From positions 49,302,351 to 49,366,350 of the forward strand of contig CM053162.1 of the NCBI GenBank assembly GCA_028571685.1: a stretch of DNA of 64,000 bases. The letters are read 5' to 3'. The DNA is from Heterohyrax brucei (Eukaryota; Chordata; Mammalia; Hyracoidea; Procaviidae). Positions 58,373 to 64,000 of the stretch are shown here, piece by piece (the first letter of the stretch is position 1; the number at the start of each line of letters is the position of its first letter). Below the pieces are notes generated by a model, which saw nothing but the letters and a program-made list of their open reading frames with translations, was not told the DNA's origin and did no database searches. The translations under genes were made by a program, and so were the position numbers.

Positions 58373-58984
58373 CAAGGCCTGAGGACACTTGTTACCTTTG
58401 GTCTCATCAGGAGCTGAGGCCCTCTTGTCTGGGAGGCAATCTTCTTTTGAAACTGTGTACCAGCAATCGCAATAGCATTCCAACTTTGCCTTATGTCACA
58501 CCATTGAGTATGTATATTTCAATCAGGGGCATAAAAGGGGCTGAGGAGCCTGTGTTTGTCCAGCCATGAAATAGGCCAGTTACCCCAAAGACTAGAGAGA
58601 CAGGTGTGTCTTCTTCTTTGTATAGCACCCAAAGGACAGGATAGGTAAGCCGGAGCTGTATACTTGCTGCCTCATCTTCATCACTTTTTTCTAAACCCAG
58701 CTTTAGTATGGAACCTAGGCTTGAAATTCTGCTGAATCTTCCCAGCATTGCATATGGTAGGATGAGTAGCATTTTGTTACTCAGAGAAGGGTCCTGATGT
58801 TAGTGTACATGCAACTGGCAAGGAATTAAGAGTGGAAATTATTTATATGTATGTATATAGTTTATTTATATATATGTAAATATCACATATGTTACAGTTA
58901 ATTGATTTCACTGTAGGCAGACTAGAGGGCAGAGCTTCAACTCATCTAGGGGTGCCATGGAAGACAGGCCTAGTGATCTATTTC

Positions 58985-59083
58985 TGAATGGTCACAGCTT
59001 TGAAACCCTGTGGAGCAGTTCTACTCTAACATATGGAATTGCCGTGAGTCGAAACCAACTTCACAGCAACTAACAACAAAAAA
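58985..59083 (+). repeat. AfroSINE, 3' half
   Basis: 'tttgaaaccctgtggagcag', 'ttctactctaacatatggaa', 'gagtcgaaaccaacttcaca', then acaacaaaaaa. Confidence 0.82.
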
Positions 59084-59097
59084 CTATGTAATGTCTA

Positions 59098-59357
59098 CAT
59101 TGTTGTTAGATATCACTGAGTCATTTCCAACTCTCAGCAACACCACGTGCAACAGAATGAAACACTGACCGGTGCTGTGCCATCTTTATGTTGTCACAGC
59201 TACCGTGTTATTCCGTCTTGTTGGGGGTCTTTCTCTTTTTTACTGACCATCTACCTTACCAAGCTTGGTGTCCTTCTTCAGGCACTGGTTCCTCTAACGA
59301 CATGCCCAAAGCACATGAGACATGCTTCTGGCTGTAGTTCTTTCAGACAGATTTATG
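59098..59357 (-). mobile_element. RTE 3' fragment
   Basis: Starts with 'acattgttgttagatatcac' and 'gtcatttccaactctcagca', then 'tgcaacagaatgaaacactg'. It is 5'-truncated and lies tail to tail with the SINE before it. Confidence 0.87.
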
Positions 59358-59469
59358 ACAGCTTATGAGGATAAATTTATAATAGGAATAGAAAATTACT
59401 ATAATATAAATGCTCTTTTAAGAGTTTCTATGTGGGTTATTTTATGGAATTCTCAACATAACCCTGGGT

Positions 59470-59695
59470 AAGTATTTCTCAACCTTGGGGCTATTGACAG
59501 TTTCAACAGATAATTCTTTGTTGAGGAGGCTAGCTTTTTCATTGTAGACTGTTTAGCAGTAAATCTAGCCTCTGCTCATTAAATGTCAATAACACTTCTT
59601 CCCCAGTAGTGACAACCAAAAATGTCTCCAGCCAATCCAAATGTTCTTTTGGATACAAAATGCCTCCATTGAGAATCACTGTCTTAGGAGGAAAA
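59470..59695 (+). repeat. hAT-type MER element (non-autonomous DNA transposon)
   Basis: 'tttctcaaccttggggctat' at the left and 'cattgagaatcactg' at the right are imperfect inverted ends (tctcaa / ttgaga). Inner wording: 'acagataattctttgttgag', 'tgacaaccaaaaatgtctcc'. The family is common in mammals; I will not commit to the exact MER number. Confidence 0.7.
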
Positions 59696-59697
59696 CA

Positions 59698-59785
59698 ATC
59701 CTGTTAGCCCTTTTTATGGAGAAGGAAACGGAAGCTTAAAGAGGTTAAGCAGAATGAGGTCCAGGATTTAAATCTGTCCTATAGG
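59698..59785 (-). repeat. MIR fragment
   Basis: 'tttttatggagaaggaaacg', 'gcttaaagaggttaagcaga' and 'ccaggatttaaatctg' are the minus-strand MIR reading. Confidence 0.6.
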
Positions 59786-59789
59786 GCCA

Positions 59790-61297
59790 CCATTTTAAGA
59801 GGTGGCATATAATCAGGAACGGATGGTACTGAGGGAAGAAGTCCACGCTGTACTCAAGACATTGGTGAAACACGAGGCTCCAGGGAATATCAAATTAAAA
59901 TGCTTCAACAAATGGATGCAGTGCTAGAAGTATTCATTTGTCCATGCCAGGAAATTTGGAAGACAGCTACCTAGCCAACCAACTGGAGGAGATCCATATA
60001 CATGGCTATTCCCAAGAAAAGTGATCCAGTCAAATGTGAAAATTACCTAACAATGTCATTAATATCACACACAAGTAAAATTTTGCTGAAGGTTATTTAA
60101 AAGGAGCTGGAGCAGCATATTGATGGGAATTGTCAGAAATTCAGGCTGGATTCAGAAGAGGACATGAAACCAGAGATATCATTGCTGATGTCAGAAGGAT
60201 TTTAACTGAAAACAGAGAACACTAGAAAGATGTTTGCTTGTGTTTTGCTGGCTACACAAAAGCATTTGACAGTATGGATCATAACAAATTATGGAGAACA
60301 TTACAGAGAAAGGGAATTGCAGACCACTTAATCATACTCATGAAGAATTTGTACATGGATCAAGGGGCAGTCGTTCAAACAGAACAAGGTGACACTGCAT
60401 GGTTTAAAGTCAGGCAAACTGTGCATCAGAGTTGTGTCCTTTCACTATAACTACTCAGTCTGTATACTGAGCAAATAATCTGAAAATTTAGACTATATGA
60501 AAAAGAAAAATGGTGTCAGCTTTGAAGGAAGTTTTGTTAACAACCTGCTTTACGCAGGTTACACAACCTTGCTTGCTGAAATTGAAGACGACTTGAAACA
60601 CTTAGTGATGAAGATCAAAGACCACAGCCTTCAGTAAGGATTACACCTCAACATCAAGAAAACAAAAATCCTCACACTGGACCAGTAAGTAACACCACAA
60701 TCAACAGAGAAAAGATGGAAGTTGTCAAGGATTTCATTTTATTTGGATCCACAATCAATAATTAGGGAAGTAGCAGTCAAGGAATCAAATGATACATTGC
60801 ATTGGGAAAACCGGCTGTAAAAGGCCTCTTTCAAGTGTTGAAAAGTGAAGATGTCACCTTGAAGACTAAGGTGTACCTGCTCAAAGCCGTGGTATTTTCT
60901 TAGCATCATATATGTACAAAAACTGGACAACTAATAAGGCAAAAAGAAGAAAAATTGACATCTTTGTATTGTGATATGGGAGAATACTGAATAAATTATG
61001 AACTGTCAAAAGGAAGAACAGATCTATTTTAGAAGACGTACCACAGAGTGCTCATTAGAAGCGAGGATGGCAAGACTATGTCTTACATACTTTGGACGTG
61101 TTGTCAGGAGGGATCAATCCCAGGCAAAGGACCTCATGCTTGGTAGAGGATTGTGAAAAAAGAGGAAGACCCTCAACAGGATGGACAGACACAGTGACTG
61201 CAACAATGGTCTCGAGTACACCAAAGATTGTGGACATGGTCTTCCCTTGTACTTAGGGGTGCTATAAGTCAGAACTGACTTGATGGCACCTAACCAC
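59790..61297 (+). mobile_element. RTE, 5'-truncated, RT to 3' end
   Basis: About 1.5 kb from the linker to the tail. RT motif A reads YTKAFDSM, with its Asp at 60268-60270, and HNKLWRTLQRKGI follows (frame 60238-60450). Motif C reads YAGY at 60551-60562, so both catalytic Asp residues are lost. The end is 'cagaactgacttgatggcac' then ctaaccacaaaaa. Stops and shifts break the frame. Confidence 0.92.
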
Positions 61298-61302
61298 AAA
61301 AA

Positions 61303-61343
61303 GGGTCATTATGAGGCCAAATCAACTCGACAGCAACTGATTT
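61303..61343 (+). repeat. SINE tail fragment
   Basis: 'ggccaaatcaactcgacagc' and 'aactgatttgc' are the end of an AfroSINE directly after the RTE. Confidence 0.6.
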
Positions 61344-61574
61344 GCTTTTTTTGTTTATAGAGTCTGAGCTCTCAATCACCAGTTTATATGTCACAAAGTC
61401 ACAGTGTCCTCGTATCCACAGTCCTACCATGTTGCTCAAAATGCCTCCAGCAGCCTCACAGTGTTTGGCTGCTAATGAACAAAAGCTTTTGCATTTCTAC
61501 TTGCCAAGATCACTTTAAGCCTTAACATCGGGTCACACACACCTATTACGGCTTCAGAGAACTTAACCTGTTGT

Positions 61575-61757
61575 CTTCCTACTCAGGATAATCCTATGTG
61601 TGTCAGAATAAAATTGTGCTCCGTAGGGTTTTCACTCAGCAACCCTTTTGGAAGTAGGTGGCCAAGTGTTTATTCAAAAGCATTTCTTAGTGGACTCATA
61701 CCTCCAACTTTTCAGTTAGCAACTGAGTGTGTTAACTATCTGTTCTACCCAGGGACT
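61575..61757 (-). repeat. AfroSINE, long form, strongly diverged
   Basis: 'tgctccgtagggttttcact', 'ccaacttttcagttagcaac' and 'gtgttaactatctgttctac' read as the minus-strand SINE, but the middle is scrambled. Confidence 0.55.
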
Positions 61758-62113
61758 TGGAAGGGAGACTAGGGACTGGGAAAATCATTTTAATGTTGTT
61801 TTGACCAGAGTGTGGGCTAGCTTAGTTACTCAGGTTTTAAACAGCCAGACTGAGACAGGGATGGCTTTGCTGTCATTCTGTGTTTAACAAGATCATTGAA
61901 TTAGGTTTGCCAGCCCTATTATTGCTTGATGACTCACTTACCAAGGCCTCCAGTGCTTTTTACACCCCAGGTATTATAAGGATCAAGGAGTTGGTTTTTG
62001 GCCAAGTGCTTGTGGATCTTGAATGCACACACTGTTCTTCCACAGTGGTTTTCACTCATTTGCCAACCAAAGGAACTTAAACTAGCAGCTGAAACTTTGT
62101 CGTCAGAACCATA

Positions 62114-62270
62114 CCAAAACAAACCCACTGCCACCAAGTCAATTCTGACTCGTAGCAACCCCATAAGACAGAGTAGAACTGCTTTACAGAATTTCCAAAG
62201 AGCACCTGGTGGATTTCAACTGCTGACCTCTTGGTTAGGAGGTGGAACGCTTAACCACTATGTCCCCATA
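62114..62270 (-). repeat. AfroSINE
   Basis: 'aaacaaacccactgccacca', 'agacagagtagaactgcttt', 'agagcacctggtggatttca', 'cgcttaaccactatgtcccc'. Confidence 0.9.
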
Positions 62271-62639
62271 ATGCAGAGAGTTTCCGGTTTCCTGAGTGCT
62301 GTCAAATGCTGCCATTACTTCTCAACTTGTCAAACTCTAAGGGGAAATGTGCCTCTAAGGTACTAGGCTCAAATTGGTTGCAATCACTGTTCTGTATTTA
62401 AGACTTTTTGAACTCTGTTGGATAGATTGCTGTCTCTTTGAGATGCTGTGGCTGCCCAAACAAAAACTTTTGGTCATCCCCATTTTCCTGGGCAATTACA
62501 TCAGTAGTATTGCATTTCTGATCCAAAATTATACTACATCTTGTTCTCACAATCCCAGTTCAGTAAATGGTTTGTACTTGCTATTTCCTAGCCATATGGC
62601 TATCAGACTACCATTGTTAATGCTGTCTTCCTTACAATC

Positions 62640-62803
62640 ATACAACCAAACCCGTTGCTGTCGAGCTCATTCCAATCTATGATGACCCTGTAGAACAGAG
62701 TAGACCTGCCCCCATACGGTTTCAAGGACTGTCTGGTGGATTCAAACCACAGACTTTTTGGTTAGCAGATGTAACTGCTAACCACTATCCCATCAGAGTT
62801 TGC
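62640..62803 (-). repeat. AfroSINE
   Basis: 'caaacccgttgctgtcgagc', 'agaacagagtagacctgccc', 'tttttggttagcagatgtaa', 'ctgctaaccactatcccatc'. Confidence 0.9.
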
Positions 62804-63651
62804 TTTTCATTATAGGGTCACTAATTTGATGTGTATGTTACCTCATCAAGCCTACTTTTACCCTGAAGTAGCAAGATAACGTCATTGTTGTTGATAAACT
62901 GGCCAGCAAGGGAGAGTTTCAAAACACTCCAGTTCACAGCTGCCTGTCCCACATTTGCTTTGAAAATTGTTCTTTATCCCATATATGAAGTGACAGCCTC
63001 AATAGCAAGGCCCAACAGTTTTGTTGAAATCCCCAGTCAATGCAACCCTGACCAGTGACTTTTGTTTTATTTATGCCTCTTTAATAAATGTAATGTGAAC
63101 TTGTTAGGGTTAAGAATTTGGTTTAAATTTTTGAGAGGTATTTTTAACCAGTTTGATGAATGTATGGATGATTAATGGGGAGGGACATGGGGAGGGAAAA
63201 CAGAGACCAAGCTTGTTTTGGCCTTGACAGCCCCATTTCTCAAGCCCCCAGACATTCATCCTGACTCTACAAAGCCCTTTGGAGATTTCCTGCTACTTAC
63301 CTTCAATCCTCGCTGGCCTCTGTTCTCGCAGGAGCCAGAAAAGAAACTCATGGTAAACTCAGCTGGAGAGCCGTTGTGCTCTGAGGACCAGTGCCCCCAT
63401 GAGGTACAGCAGAGTCCAGTCTTGTACTGCTGTAGCAAGACCTCCACTCCTAACCTGATGCCGCCTGGGACATGCCTCCCACCAGTGATTTATAAACCGT
63501 GGGAACACATCCATGCTTCCCATTCCACGTAATGTTGCAAGGAGAAGTCTTCCATAGAGGAGACTTCTATGGGTTATTTTTAATGAGTAAATAAACATAA
63601 GATCTGATGTGATATCAACAAAGGTTCTTCGTGGGAAGGATGTATAATAAA
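62804..63651. other. unique sequence
   Basis: No repeat or gene recognised. A 104-codon frame (63218-63532, plus) and two overlapping frames on the other strand (63256-63447 and 63359-63598) lie here; none has recognisable domains. It is somewhat richer in GC than the surroundings. Confidence 0.4.
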
Positions 63652-63810
63652 TGGGGTCTCTGGTGGCCCGGTGATTAAGAGCTTAGCTGCTAACCAAATG
63701 GTTGGTGGTATGAATCCACCAGCCCTTTCTTGGAATTCTTCTGGGGAAGTTCTACTCTGTCTTGTAGGGTTGCCTTGAGTCAGAACCAACTCGATGGTAA
63801 TGTGTGTGGC
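63652..63810 (+). repeat. AfroSINE
   Basis: 'ggggtctctggtggcccggt', 'ctgctaaccaaatggttggt', 'ggaagttctactctgtcttg', 'gagtcagaaccaactcgatg'. Short form. Confidence 0.92.
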
Positions 63811-64000
63811 AAGAAAATGCACAGTGTTGTTAGTCTGAGTCTTGGCCCTAAATATTCTTTTTTGTCACCATGCCAAGCAGGCAGCTAGGCTTCCTGCTCC
63901 ATTGACTCAAAGGGACTGGCAATAGTGGCGGAGAGCAGAAGTTGCTTTAAGAAAAGTGCTGCTTTCTATTTGGTTTTCTATAAGCCTAAACTTCTTGTTG

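Larger units (their letters stand above)
55665..58800 (-). pseudogene. decayed coding-like tract with a degenerate internal repeat, parent unknown
   Basis: The minus strand reads as pieces of a charged protein broken by frameshifts and stops. They are MLLILPYAMLGRFSRI (58491-58772), MELSFLKCPSQSLIKSKV (near 57720-57770), PEDKEEISLVSKSIE (near 56880-56910), HTTIYDLSEKPKWSWLN (56097-56294), and MANLKLPKPIKVELEG (55665-55859). A unit of roughly 100-130 bp recurs from about 56780 to 57860, with the anchors 'ccatagaaat'/'ccattgaaat' (57168, 57258, 57745) and 'ctggga/ctggaaagg' (56827, 56930, 57711). An AfroSINE (57434-57601) and another repeat (57886-58372) interrupt it. I do not recognise the parent. 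No poly-T marks the left end, so a processed origin is not shown. Confidence 0.4.

Noticed and set aside
63218..63598. overlapping frames on both strands near the right end
   Set aside because: No domain, no conservation evidence and no exon boundaries could be seen, so a gene cannot be supported.

Overview
This window is a gene-poor, repeat-dense stretch of a placental mammal genome, almost certainly from an afrotherian and most likely from the elephant lineage. Two families that I recognise by their wording dominate it. One is a short tRNA-headed SINE (AfroSINE type, about 28 copies or fragments). The other is an RTE-clade LINE (RTE1/BovB-like, 11 copies). Both end in the same 3' tail of the type 'gagtcggaac-cgactcgacggcac' followed by caa repeats. 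Older mammal-wide repeats (MIR, L2, an old L1, hAT-type MER elements) fill much of the rest. I found no intact protein-coding gene, no exon with convincing splice signals, no functional RNA gene, and no bacterial, plasmid or CRISPR feature. Every long open frame I checked is either a decayed retrotransposon protein or a chance frame.

Layout. 1-9.4 kb: mostly unique AT-rich DNA with one nearly full-length RTE (4.36-7.21 kb) and an AfroSINE split by another RTE. 9.45-23.51 kb: two nearly full-length L1 elements lie head to tail on the minus strand, each from a poly-T (3' end) to a preserved 5' terminus, with a short third L1 3' fragment between them; their ORF1p and ORF2p are readable but broken. 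23.5-29 kb: the quietest part, about 3.2 kb with no afrotherian SINE or LINE. 29-36.8 kb: RTE tails, SINEs, MIR and a perfect 90-bp direct repeat. 36.85-40.3 kb: an ancient L1 cut up by at least four younger insertions. 40.3-42.5 kb: an RTE copy carrying a poly-T-headed insert that may be a retrocopy. 42.5-50.2 kb: a decayed ancient repeat and a dense run of SINEs in opposite orientations. 50.2-55.6 kb: mostly unique sequence with L2, MIR and an internally deleted RTE. About 55.66-58.8 kb: a minus-strand decayed coding-like tract with a degenerate internal repeat, itself cut by a SINE and another repeat. 59-64 kb: more RTE and SINE copies.

How the parts relate. RTE supplies the machinery that is known, in general terms, to mobilise SINEs sharing its tail, and here the shared tail is visible. 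L1 elements supply the other machinery. Reverse-transcriptase catalytic motifs can be read in three RTE copies (YADN, YADD, YAGY) and in the two L1s (FVDD and AGDV in place of the usual FADD). All copies carry stops or frameshifts, so none appears able to move on its own. Family names come from memory of consensus sequences, not from a search, so boundaries are approximate (typically 5-30 bp).
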